Source: Ruminococcus sp. UBA7014
GTDB lineage: Bacteria; Bacillota; Clostridia; Oscillospirales; Ruminococcaceae
Reading direction: 5' to 3'
Assembly: GCA_002449575.1 (NCBI GenBank)
Contig: DJXC01000014.1
Coordinates: 1 to 16,242, forward strand
Length of the DNA: 16,242 nt
Below are positions 7,800-14,684 of the stretch, in pieces. The notes below the pieces were generated by a model. It was not told the origin of the DNA. It saw only the letters and a list, made by a program, of their open reading frames with translations, and ran no database searches. Made by a program: the position numbers and the translations under genes. How positions within the stretch are numbered: the stretch's first letter is position 1; every line of letters begins with the position of its first letter.

Positions 7800-8650
7800 A
7801 GCAAATTCTCCTGTTCTTCACTGCTCCAGAGAGGAAGCTGCCTGAAACCGGCATTTTCAGCTCTGGCTCTTTCGGCGGTATCGTAATTGGAAATCAGCAG
7901 TTCATCGTACTGGCTTCCGGCTTCATATCTCTGTGCGAGGTTGTTTGTCCGCTGAACAGATTCAATCTGAATGCCGGGATGATTCCATAATTCTCTGATT
8001 TCAGGGCAGTCGTTATAGGAAATCAAAAATTTTCCCTGACATTTCATAAGCGTGTCATGAAGCCGCTGATGGTCTTTTCTGCCGAATTTTACGTCTTTAT
8101 AGAGAGATTCCGTTTTGTAATACGGAGGGTCACAGTAGAAAAAACTCACCGGGCGGTCATAAATTTCAATCAGTCTCTGAAAGTCCAGATTTTCGATAGT
8201 TACGCCCTGAAGCCGTTCTGCCGCCGCATCAATCAGCGGAAATCTCGACCACATGGAAACGGCTCGCGGACTGAATCCTTTCAGCATATGTCCGTAGCTT
8301 GCCATGACAAGCCAGTAAAATTTTGCAGCTCTGTCATAATCGTGAAAACGCGCGAACAAGCCGCAGATGTGCAGCTTTGACAGCAGTCTGTGTTCCTCGC
8401 GGGAATGAAGCATATATTGTAATTTATACTTTAATTTATTCGGGTTATCTCTTACACAGCGGTAAAGGTTCACCAGATAGCTGTTATAGTCGTTAAAAAT
8501 TTCCTGCTCCGAGCCGGGATTCTTGTAGAACAGCACCCATCCTGCACCGCCGAACACTTCAATATATTTTTCATAATTCAGAGGGAATCTGGCGACAATC
8601 TGCTCACGCAGGGATTTCTTGCCGCCGACCCATGCCATAAAACTGTCCAT
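7796..8650 (-). CDS. D12-class (Dam-like) N6-adenine DNA methyltransferase
   Basis: This 284-residue protein transfers a methyl group from S-adenosylmethionine to adenine N6 in DNA. Family motifs are visible: an N-terminal motif X (WVGGKKSL, residues 7-14), the AdoMet-binding motif I (YIEVFGGAGW, 29-38), and the catalytic DPPY (174-177) inside SFFYCDPPYYKTESLY. Length is normal for the family. A purine-rich AAAGGGGG lies just before ATG 8650; a second ATG four codons in is a possible alternative. The target recognition region (about 80-150) does not reveal the site. No restriction endonuclease lies beside it, so it is an orphan methyltransferase, probably protecting element DNA from host restriction. 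Confidence 0.93.
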   Translation of the reverse strand: MDSFMAWVGGKKSLREQIVARFPLNYEKYIEVFGGAGWVLFYKNPGSEQEIFNDYNSYLVNLYRCVRDNPNKLKYKLQYMLHSREEHRLLSKLHICGLFARFHDYDRAAKFYWLVMASYGHMLKGFSPRAVSMWSRFPLIDAAAERLQGVTIENLDFQRLIEIYDRPVSFFYCDPPYYKTESLYKDVKFGRKDHQRLHDTLMKCQGKFLISYNDCPEIRELWNHPGIQIESVQRTNNLAQRYEAGSQYDELLISNYDTAERARAENAGFRQLPLWSSEEQENLL

Positions 8651-8671
8651 GCGCCCCCTTTCTGCCGCATC

Positions 8672-8878
8672 TCAGACGGCATCTGTTTTCTTTTTCGCCT
8701 GAATACTGGCATAAATCAGATGTTTCTTAGCGGAATAGCTTTCTGCCTGATTCACACAGTCACAGAGTTCCTTGTATTGTCTGGGCGGAATTTTGCCCTT
8801 CACACTTCGGAGAGTTTTCTGAATACTTCTTCTGCCGATGCAGACCGGCTCTCTGTTCTGATTCCTTGTCCTGTGCAT
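8672..8878 (-). CDS. Small basic hypothetical protein
   Basis: This 68-residue, Lys/Arg-rich protein is not recognised. AGGGGGA lies five bases before ATG 8878, which supports translation. The middle looks helical (SIQKTLRSVKGKIPPRQYKE, then LCDCVNQAESYSAKKHLIYA). The net positive charge would allow nucleic-acid binding, but no known motif is present. It sits 10 bases after the Api92-like gene and 21 bases before the adenine methyltransferase, inside the same operon. Confidence 0.72.
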   Translation of the reverse strand: MHRTRNQNREPVCIGRRSIQKTLRSVKGKIPPRQYKELCDCVNQAESYSAKKHLIYASIQAKKKTDAV

Positions 8879-8888
8879 TTAAATCCCC

Positions 8889-9473
8889 CTATGTTGCACA
8901 CTGTTCTGAAGATTCCTCTATTCCGGCATACTCATAACGCCCGGACTGACTGTCGAATACATACCCCATATCTTCCGGCGTTCCACCCCATACGGAACAG
9001 GCGAACTCTATGCTTTCCTTTTCAGATTCCGGCGTATATTCTTCCGTCCGTTCACCGCCGTAATAAGCACATCTGCCGCAGTTCATGCCGATATCTTCAT
9101 CTGCCCATTCATGGACAAATTCAATCTCCGGAAACAGTTCCGACAGCTTTTCCATAACCGGATGCGGTGCAGTCCATGCGGTGAAAAACAGCAGTTGTCC
9201 TGATTTGCTGTAGTCGGTATCATGGTCATAACCATAGGCGTTCCATTTGGTATTCCAGTTCCGGATACTCCAGTCATACCAGTTATTCTTACCATATACA
9301 GCCATTTCTTTACGACCGAGTGCGCCTGTATAAATGTTTTTCGGCATCAGAATAATTTTGTTGAAGTCAACCGTTCCGATGCCGTACTCATCATTCTTGA
9401 TTCTTTCAAGCATCTGCCTGATGGCTTCCGGCTTCCCTTCGAGGCTGATGACATTCTGTACATGGTTCGGCAT
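8889..9473 (-). CDS. Api92-like protein (DUF1281 type, ferredoxin-like fold)
   Basis: I place the start at ATG 9473 (MPNHVQNVISLEG), eight bases after a GGAG that overlaps the previous stop; a longer frame to 9590 has no family support upstream. The 194-residue protein fits Api92-like phage proteins: MPNHxxN opening, FNKIILMPKNI, RNWNTKWNAYGYD, LLFFTAWTAPHPVMEKLSEL and FVHEWADEDIGMNCGR. The family is widespread on phages, plasmids and conjugative elements, and its biochemical role is unknown. The C-terminal 50 residues are acidic. It is followed 10 bases later by the small basic gene. Confidence 0.9.
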   Translation of the reverse strand: MPNHVQNVISLEGKPEAIRQMLERIKNDEYGIGTVDFNKIILMPKNIYTGALGRKEMAVYGKNNWYDWSIRNWNTKWNAYGYDHDTDYSKSGQLLFFTAWTAPHPVMEKLSELFPEIEFVHEWADEDIGMNCGRCAYYGGERTEEYTPESEKESIEFACSVWGGTPEDMGYVFDSQSGRYEYAGIEESSEQCAT

Positions 9474-9477
9474 GTGC

Positions 9478-10026
9478 TTACTCCATGTGCATGGATTCGC
9501 TTTCGTCCTCTGCTTCATCGGAAGAAGTAATATTGACATAATCTCCGATAATCGAAAGCGATTCCATATAGCTTCCGGCATGCAGCGCACGTTTCTGCAT
9601 TTCTTCGGCTTCGTTCCACAGATTATTTTGTTTCAGCGTCTGTGCGGCTTTTGCGATAAGGTGAAACACATTGCCGTTCTGTCCAATCAGCGGACAGTCC
9701 GGCTTTTTCTGTCTGAAGCCGCCGAGATGGTTATCCACAAAATCGGAAAGCCAGATTCCGTGAAAATCCTGCATCGTCTGAAGCCGCCACATTGCCAGTT
9801 TTCCGACATCAAGGTCGGCTCCCTCAAACGGAAACAGCAGACAGGTGATGTCACCGTCCTGAAACGCGGCACAATTCTGAAAGTCGCCCTTTAGAATTCC
9901 GGCATCACGGAGGATTCCGGAAATTCCGTCCACCCATTCCTGCAAATCGCCGCCGCATCCGCGCAGAATCAATGCTTCTTTTTCATTCATCGTGCGGAGT
10001 TCTTCCTTCTTAATCTTCTGAATCAT
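9478..10026 (-). CDS. Conserved hypothetical mobile-element protein
   Basis: The start is chosen at ATG 10026, seven bases after GGAG, giving 182 residues and a 17-base overlap with the antirepressor gene. ATG 9990 (MNEKEALIL) is a non-overlapping alternative with a poorly spaced AAGGAAG. Two blocks look conserved from memory of Clostridia mobile elements: an N-terminal part (RGCGGDLQEWVDGISGIL ... IWLSDFVDNHLGGF) and a C-terminal part (CPLIGQNGNVFHLIAKAAQT ... GSYMESLSIIGDYVNI). No enzymatic motif is evident and I assign no function. The last 15 residues are acidic (SSDEAEDESESMHME), echoing other tails in this block. Confidence 0.78.
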   Translation of the reverse strand: MIQKIKKEELRTMNEKEALILRGCGGDLQEWVDGISGILRDAGILKGDFQNCAAFQDGDITCLLFPFEGADLDVGKLAMWRLQTMQDFHGIWLSDFVDNHLGGFRQKKPDCPLIGQNGNVFHLIAKAAQTLKQNNLWNEAEEMQKRALHAGSYMESLSIIGDYVNITSSDEAEDESESMHME

Positions 10027-10801
10027 AGTCATTCTCCTGCACATATTCGGCTCTGAGCCGTGTGATGAGGTAAATCTGTCCTTTTCCGGTGACTTTGGTC
10101 TGTGGGAATGTCATGGTTCCGTCCGGAATTTTCCCTGTGGATTCCGTAACTTCAAAATATCCGGCATCAATATATCTCTGATAGGGCAGATTGTTGTTCA
10201 TGAGAACACCTTTTTCTCTCAGCCACCGGAACAGGCGGTTTCTTCCGATTTTGATATTTTCCTTTTTCGCCAGTTTTGCCATCGCGCCCATATCAATCAG
10301 ATTTTTGGAATTGTTTACATGACCGGCAAAATCGACAAGCGGTCTGTCATGCTCGATTTTCTCGTTCAGCTGACGAATCACAGTGAGATTCAGCCGGAAC
10401 AGCTCCTTGACGGAATCATCTGCAAAGGGGAGATAGGTTTCCGTGAACAGTTCCTCATTGGAAACATAGCCGCCGGTTTTGCGGATAGCCGGGAGGACTT
10501 CCGAGGTAATCCATTTCTTGAAAGCTTTTGCTCCGGGCAGTCTGCTCAACAGAATCAGGGAATACAGACCGCTTTCGTTAATAAGAATATACTTTCCGAC
10601 CGAATTCCCATTTTGGGAATTCGGCAGCATCACCACTTTTTTATCTTCTTCATCGACATGAACTATCACTGCCTTGCTTGCATTGCTGTAGCCGAGGATT
10701 TTAGCCGCATCCCTGCCGACAAACCACGGTACACCGTGAATCATTATTGTTCTGATTTTTCCAAATATTTCATGCTGAAAAATTATGATTTTGTTTTCCA
10801 T
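10010..10801 (-). CDS. BRO-N / KilAC phage antirepressor-type protein
   Basis: This 263-residue protein starts at ATG 10801, nine bases after GGAG. Residues 1-110 are a BRO-N domain (VPWFVGRDAAKILGYSNASK, YILINESGLYSLILLSRLPG, AFKKWITSEVLPAIRKTGGY). Residues about 150-255 are a KilAC-like DNA-binding domain (LIDMGAMAKLAKKENIKIGR, NRLFRWLREKGVLM, QIYLITRLRAEY). Phage proteins with this architecture (Ant of P1 and P22-like systems) relieve repression, so this one could regulate the element. It lies mid-operon between the C5 methyltransferase and a hypothetical gene. Its BRO-N coding region contains a perfect inverted repeat (10600-10624), described separately. Confidence 0.92.
   Translation of the reverse strand: MENKIIIFQHEIFGKIRTIMIHGVPWFVGRDAAKILGYSNASKAVIVHVDEEDKKVVMLPNSQNGNSVGKYILINESGLYSLILLSRLPGAKAFKKWITSEVLPAIRKTGGYVSNEELFTETYLPFADDSVKELFRLNLTVIRQLNEKIEHDRPLVDFAGHVNNSKNLIDMGAMAKLAKKENIKIGRNRLFRWLREKGVLMNNNLPYQRYIDAGYFEVTESTGKIPDGTMTFPQTKVTGKGQIYLITRLRAEYVQENDYDSED
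10600..10624. other. Perfect 11-bp inverted repeat with 3-base loop inside the BRO-N coding region
   Basis: CCGAATTCCCA (10600-10610) pairs perfectly with TGGGAATTCGG (10614-10624) across a TTT loop. In mRNA it makes a stable 11-bp hairpin over codons about 60-68 of the antirepressor (PNSQNGNS). It may be an operator for the encoded DNA-binding protein, an mRNA structure, or a trace of a small insertion. Confidence 0.85.
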
Positions 10802-10826
10802 ATTGAAAAAACTCCTTTCTGAACTG

Positions 10827-11978
10827 TTATTTCTGATTCAGTTTCTTATCAAAAAGCTGTAAATTCCGTCCGATTGCTTCCACCACACTGACTGTGACAG
10901 CATTTCCTGCCTGCTTGTAAAGCTGTACATCGGACATTCCGGTTTCAGCGACTTTCTGGAACTGTTCTGTCGTAAAACCCTGTAAACGCCAGCATTCCAG
11001 AGGCATCAGACGGCGGATTCTGCCATGATGCACAATCCCATGCCTGTCCGTTACGGTAATTGTAAACATCGGTTCATTTGGTTCTTTGATTCGCCTGCCA
11101 TTCTGATGGGTAGTTTCTTTGAAGGGATTCAGAACGGCTCTGGGTGCATCTTCTTCTATAAACACACCGGAACGCTCTCCCCTGTGAGTTCCGGAAGAAA
11201 CCTCAAGGTCATATCTTGTATTCAGGCATCTTGCCGCATCCGTAAAATTCGGAGGATAGTTCATATCAATCCAGTACAGCCCGGTTTTTCCGCCTCCGCC
11301 GCCGGAACTGCTGCACTGTGTGACAGCCAGACCGTCAGTCTGATAGACGCGGTTTCCCTGACTGCCTTTGATTATCTGCCTGACTTTTCGAGTATTTTCT
11401 TTGCGGATGTTTCCGAAATATAATATTTCTCCGGAACAGTCTGCTCCAAAACATCCTGCAAGATAGATTCTCCGCCGGGACTGCGGCACTCCGAAATCTG
11501 CGCTGTTATGCACAGCCCATTCCACACAGTACCCCAGTTCTGAAAGCGTTTCAATGATTTTCGAGAAAGTCTGCCCCTTGTCAATCCCCAGCAGTCCGGG
11601 AACATTTTCAAATATAAAATAGCGAGGTCTTTTGTCTTTAAGGATTCGGGCAAGTTCAAAGAACAGATTACCTCGTTCATCGTCAAATCCTTTCCGCTGA
11701 CCGGCAACGGAAAACGGCTGGCAGGGGAATCCGCCTGTGAGGAGGTCAAAATCTGCAAGTCTTCCGGTGTCAATAGTTCTGATATTTTCATAGAAATCCT
11801 CACCCCCTGTATCATATAGTGTGCGGTAGGCTTTCTGAGCGAATTTATCAATTTCGCACCATCCGACAAATTCATAGCCTCCGGCTTTTTCGAGTCCGGA
11901 GCGAAAGCCGCCGATGCCTGCAAATGCATCAAAAACTCTGATGATAGCCCGCCACACTCCTCTCAGAAATGTTTTCAA
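10827..11978 (-). CDS. C5-cytosine DNA methyltransferase (Dcm type), start codon uncertain
   Basis: The enzyme methylates cytosine C5 in DNA using AdoMet. Motifs in order, numbered from TTG 11978: I (FDAFAGIGGFRSGLE, 16-30), IV with the catalytic Cys86 (GGFPCQPFS), VI (FENVPGLL, near 124), VIII (QSRRRIYL, 166), a target recognition region about 200-330, and IX-X (YKQAGNAVTVSVVEAIG). It is complete at 383 residues. Most relatives start one residue before IRVFDAFAGIGG; here that codon (11945-11943) is ATC, with GAGAGGAG 11 bases upstream. Usable canonical starts are TTG 11978 (GGAAG nine bases upstream) or GTG 11957 (badly spaced site). Either overlaps the upstream gene's end. No restriction enzyme is adjacent, so it is probably an orphan antirestriction methyltransferase. 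Confidence 0.92.
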   Translation of the reverse strand: MKTFLRGVWRAIIRVFDAFAGIGGFRSGLEKAGGYEFVGWCEIDKFAQKAYRTLYDTGGEDFYENIRTIDTGRLADFDLLTGGFPCQPFSVAGQRKGFDDERGNLFFELARILKDKRPRYFIFENVPGLLGIDKGQTFSKIIETLSELGYCVEWAVHNSADFGVPQSRRRIYLAGCFGADCSGEILYFGNIRKENTRKVRQIIKGSQGNRVYQTDGLAVTQCSSSGGGGGKTGLYWIDMNYPPNFTDAARCLNTRYDLEVSSGTHRGERSGVFIEEDAPRAVLNPFKETTHQNGRRIKEPNEPMFTITVTDRHGIVHHGRIRRLMPLECWRLQGFTTEQFQKVAETGMSDVQLYKQAGNAVTVSVVEAIGRNLQLFDKKLNQK

Positions 11979-12420
11979 AATTCAGTTCTTCCGAGACGAT
12001 ACTCCAGTCGGAGTCGTCCCAGAGATTTACCCAGATTCTGCCGAATTTCTTTGCCCGGATTCTGGTCAGCCGGAGTTCTCTGCCGTAACCGTTCCGGCAC
12101 TGGTCTTCCCACCATTCCGTGAGAAGCTTTTTTTCTCCGGCGGTCAGCGGCTCGGTGCAGGAACAGGTCAGGACTGCGGTCAGTCTGCCGTTTCTGATTT
12201 CAGCGTCCGGAACTGCTGACAGCATTTTTCGCTGAATACTGTCATTTCTGCGGTAGTGCAGCCTGTTTTTCCGCATTCCCTTTGAAACGGCATCCCGGCA
12301 AAGCACCTTTTCGGAATTGGTTAAACGCCGGTAATCGTCACCGAGCATCCACGGTGGTTCATACGGCATTTCGCATTCAATCTGCACCGGACTGTAAAAT
12401 TTTATCTCATATTTTTCCAA
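11929..12420 (-). CDS. Conserved hypothetical ICE-type protein
   Basis: I place the start at TTG 12420 (LEKYEIKFYSPV), eight bases after AGGGGG and 13 bases past the upstream stop, giving 163 residues; extending to ATG-less upstream codons would overlap the cyclotransferase gene. It resembles a family I know from Clostridia conjugative elements, with an opening IKFYSPV strand, a central LTAVLTCSCTEPLTAGEKKL block, and a closing RIWVNLWDDSDWSI block. I cannot name its family with certainty and assign no function. It lies between the cyclotransferase and the C5 methyltransferase, overlapping the latter's 5' end. Confidence 0.78.
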   Translation of the reverse strand: MEKYEIKFYSPVQIECEMPYEPPWMLGDDYRRLTNSEKVLCRDAVSKGMRKNRLHYRRNDSIQRKMLSAVPDAEIRNGRLTAVLTCSCTEPLTAGEKKLLTEWWEDQCRNGYGRELRLTRIRAKKFGRIWVNLWDDSDWSIVSEELNFENISERSVAGYHQSF

Positions 12421-12433
12421 TACTGTATCCCCC

Positions 12434-12910
12434 TTACATTGAAATATCGCTGATTTCCGGATTTTCTTCCGGCATCTCGTCACAGGCTTCCTGCATTTTT
12501 GCCCTGTACACAGCCTGATTCAGAAACTTCATATCAAGATGATTTTCATGATAGCCCTGAGCAATCACACGCTGATAGCCAAGCCCCGGACTGCAAATCT
12601 GACCGCCGTTCATGACATAAGCCATTCCGGTGATTTTTTCGCCGTTCAGGTCGATTTCATATTCTTCTTTGCGGTACATAAGCGGAAAGCCTTCGTATCT
12701 GTCCAGATTTTTCTCATCCTGCGGTGAAATTTTCCATATCAGAACCGGAACGGCAGAGCCTTTTTTCGGAACAACCGTTGCCACGCTGCGGAACTCCAGT
12801 TCATAATCCTTCAGCATCGCCGTGCCGAGTATTTCCGCATCCGGACAGCGGCGTTCCATCTGCTTCAGGTTCAGATTGCTGCCATAAGCAATATACAGCT
12901 TTTTCTTCAT
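12434..12910 (-). CDS. Gamma-glutamylcyclotransferase-like (AIG2/GGCT) protein
   Basis: This 158-residue protein has the family's nucleotide-independent glycine loop YGSNL (residues 9-13) and the catalytic acid Glu73 in LDRYEGFP, with the usual later strand GMAYVM. Family enzymes release 5-oxoproline or free amine from gamma-glutamyl amides. The ATG at 12910 has GGAG 13 bases upstream, inside the end of the amidoligase gene. The pair amidoligase plus AIG2-like cyclotransferase is a recognised association: one makes a gamma-glutamyl or similar amide and the other removes it. The substrate is unknown. The C-terminus MPEENPEISDISM matches the tail of the gene two upstream, down to 19 identical bases. 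Confidence 0.92.
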   Translation of the reverse strand: MKKKLYIAYGSNLNLKQMERRCPDAEILGTAMLKDYELEFRSVATVVPKKGSAVPVLIWKISPQDEKNLDRYEGFPLMYRKEEYEIDLNGEKITGMAYVMNGGQICSPGLGYQRVIAQGYHENHLDMKFLNQAVYRAKMQEACDEMPEENPEISDISM

Positions 12911-12919
12911 ATTTTCTTA

Positions 12920-13948
12920 TCATCTCCTTTGCATCGTCATTCCGACAGCTTCCGTTTCCTGCTCATCCGGATTTTCGGACTGTTCCTGCTGATGTGCTGC
13001 AAGCCGCGCCTGTTTCAGCCGTTCGCGCTGTGCAATGGCATCTTCCGGATTTCTCCACGCAATATTGCCGTCCAGATGTTTCAGAAGATGCTTCCGGCAG
13101 TTTTTAAACTCATCTCCGATAAGTCCCAAGTCCAGAAGCCACACTCTGAAAGAATACCGCATGTTGTCGCTGTGACTTTTATGCGGACGGCAGTATTTCT
13201 TTGTCATCGCAGCGTTATTGATTGCCAGAGCGAGAACAATCTGACTGCGGATTTCACCTGCGTGCAAGGACGAATTGCAGCACCGTACTTCATAGTGACC
13301 ATGCTGAAAGAAACTATGGAGATTCAGGGCTTTGTACCGAGTTGACGAGTAGTGGGTGTGAAGCTGCTCCATATCGCCTTTATACCACAGCTTTTTAATG
13401 CCGTCCATTGTTTTCGGCTTTTTCCGGTTAAGCTGCTCCACAAATTCAGAATCACATTTCTGGCAGTAATTTTCTCTTGCTGACGAAACCTGAAGGGCAT
13501 CCCATAAAAAATCTTCCTTGCTTGCGAAAATATTCACCAGATTCCGGATTTGCTGCGGCGTGAAGTCATCCGCAGAAACATGAATATGCGTTCCGCATTT
13601 GTACTCCGGCGAACATTTTCCTCCGGCTCTCCGGAGTGTCCGGACAACTTCCTGCAAAAGCGGAATATCCTCATATCCGAGAACAGGGGAATTCAGCTCC
13701 ACGCTGTAAGCCGAATCCGCCGGATTTCCGTGTTTGTCAATCCGCTGGATACTGCCGTCAAAGACAAATTCCCATTTTCTGCCCTTTACATCTTTTACGG
13801 AATACCGGTCATAATATCCGCCATAGTGTGAAAATTCCGTTCCGAACAGCTTCCCGACTGCCTGAGCCGCCTGCTGTCTGGTCAGTCCGGTCATCTCGAT
13901 TTCGATGCCGAAATTTCTTTTTTTAATCCCTTCAAATTTTGGGTTCAT
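12920..13948 (-). CDS. Amidoligase_2 family (glutamine-synthetase-like fold) putative amidoligase
   Basis: This 342-residue protein starts at ATG 13948, with AGGTG four bases upstream overlapping the previous stop. Family motifs include FGIEIEM (13-19, metal/ATP-binding acidic strand), WEFVFDGSI, SVELNSPVLGYEDI (82-95), the CGTHIHVSADDF strand (118-128), and ALNLHSFFQHGHYEVRCCNS with the late Arg. Amidoligases of this group use ATP to join a carboxylate and an amine, perhaps modifying proteins or small amines; this one's substrates are unknown. It lies 10 bases before the AIG2-like cyclotransferase, its usual partner. The last 40 residues are a charged linker (ENPDEQETEAVGMTMQRR) outside the catalytic fold. 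Confidence 0.9.
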   Translation of the reverse strand: MNPKFEGIKKRNFGIEIEMTGLTRQQAAQAVGKLFGTEFSHYGGYYDRYSVKDVKGRKWEFVFDGSIQRIDKHGNPADSAYSVELNSPVLGYEDIPLLQEVVRTLRRAGGKCSPEYKCGTHIHVSADDFTPQQIRNLVNIFASKEDFLWDALQVSSARENYCQKCDSEFVEQLNRKKPKTMDGIKKLWYKGDMEQLHTHYSSTRYKALNLHSFFQHGHYEVRCCNSSLHAGEIRSQIVLALAINNAAMTKKYCRPHKSHSDNMRYSFRVWLLDLGLIGDEFKNCRKHLLKHLDGNIAWRNPEDAIAQRERLKQARLAAHQQEQSENPDEQETEAVGMTMQRR

Positions 13949-13955
13949 CTGTCAC

Positions 13956-14672
13956 CTATATAGAAAAACCGCTGATTTCCGGATTTTCGTCCGGTTCAGC
14001 GGTCTGTTCATACTGCTGTGCAATCAGCTTTGCACACGGAATATACTGTGCATATCTTGCATAGCCTGCGCCCTGTGAGTCAATCAGAAGTCCGTCACCC
14101 TGCTTTTCATCATACACAAGAATGCAGTGCCTTGTGCCGTCACTGTCACAGCGCATATCACTGTAATATTTCCGGATTGCCACGTTATCCTGAAGCGGAT
14201 TGTTGCGGAGTCTGAAAAATTCTTCCTGCGATATAGGAATGATGTGTTCCACCACACAGGTGACGGGCGTGAAGTCTGCTTCTTTCCTGACCAGTTTCGC
14301 ATGAAGCACAAGCCTGTCAGTTTCCGGCATTTTCGGCTCGGACAGTTTCAAATACAGGTTCTGCATTCCCGAAACATCCATATTCCGGATACTTTCAGGC
14401 TCCAGAGAATACTGCCTGTCCAGATACTCTGCCAGTATATTAAGTGCAAGAATACTGTCATTTTCCACCGCCTTGCTGAATGCGGCTTTCTCAAGATTAC
14501 TGTACGGATACACTTTTACAGTCAGTTCCGTATCCTCACCGGTCATCAGCGGAATTTCTGAAATTTTCCTGTGACAGCCGATGCTGTCCAGCACATCCCT
14601 GATTTTGTACACATCGCACGGCAGTGCCATGACTGCCGAATTCTGCTGATATTTCACGAATACTGTAAACAT
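13956..14672 (-). CDS. Conserved ICE-type protein with possible ArdA-like N-terminal segment
   Basis: ATG 14672 is preceded by GGAG at seven bases. The protein has 238 residues. An N-terminal part (about 14-95: MALPCDVYKIRDVLDSIG ... SILALNILAEYL) resembles the LP-x-x-x-ELxDAL ... ELNxLAxxL subdomain pattern seen in ArdA-like DNA-mimic antirestriction proteins; this is an eye-level match only. A C-terminal part (about 140-220: EHIIPISQEEFFRL, RHCILVYDEKQGDGLLIDSQ, GYARYAQYIPCAKLI) matches a widespread Clostridia mobile-element family of unknown function. It sits between ArdC and the amidoligase. Its tail, EQTAEPDENPEISGFSI, shares EQTAE with ArdC and NPEIS with the cyclotransferase. Confidence 0.78.
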   Translation of the reverse strand: MFTVFVKYQQNSAVMALPCDVYKIRDVLDSIGCHRKISEIPLMTGEDTELTVKVYPYSNLEKAAFSKAVENDSILALNILAEYLDRQYSLEPESIRNMDVSGMQNLYLKLSEPKMPETDRLVLHAKLVRKEADFTPVTCVVEHIIPISQEEFFRLRNNPLQDNVAIRKYYSDMRCDSDGTRHCILVYDEKQGDGLLIDSQGAGYARYAQYIPCAKLIAQQYEQTAEPDENPEISGFSI

Positions 14673-14684
14673 AGGAAATCTCCT

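Noticed and set aside
7796..8650. Adenine methyltransferase as part of a restriction-modification system
   Set aside because: Neither neighbour resembles an endonuclease; both are small proteins without nuclease motifs.
9474..9590. 39-codon upstream extension of the Api92-like protein
   Set aside because: It lies wholly inside the previous gene, and the family start MPNHxxN at 9473 has its own well-spaced GGAG.
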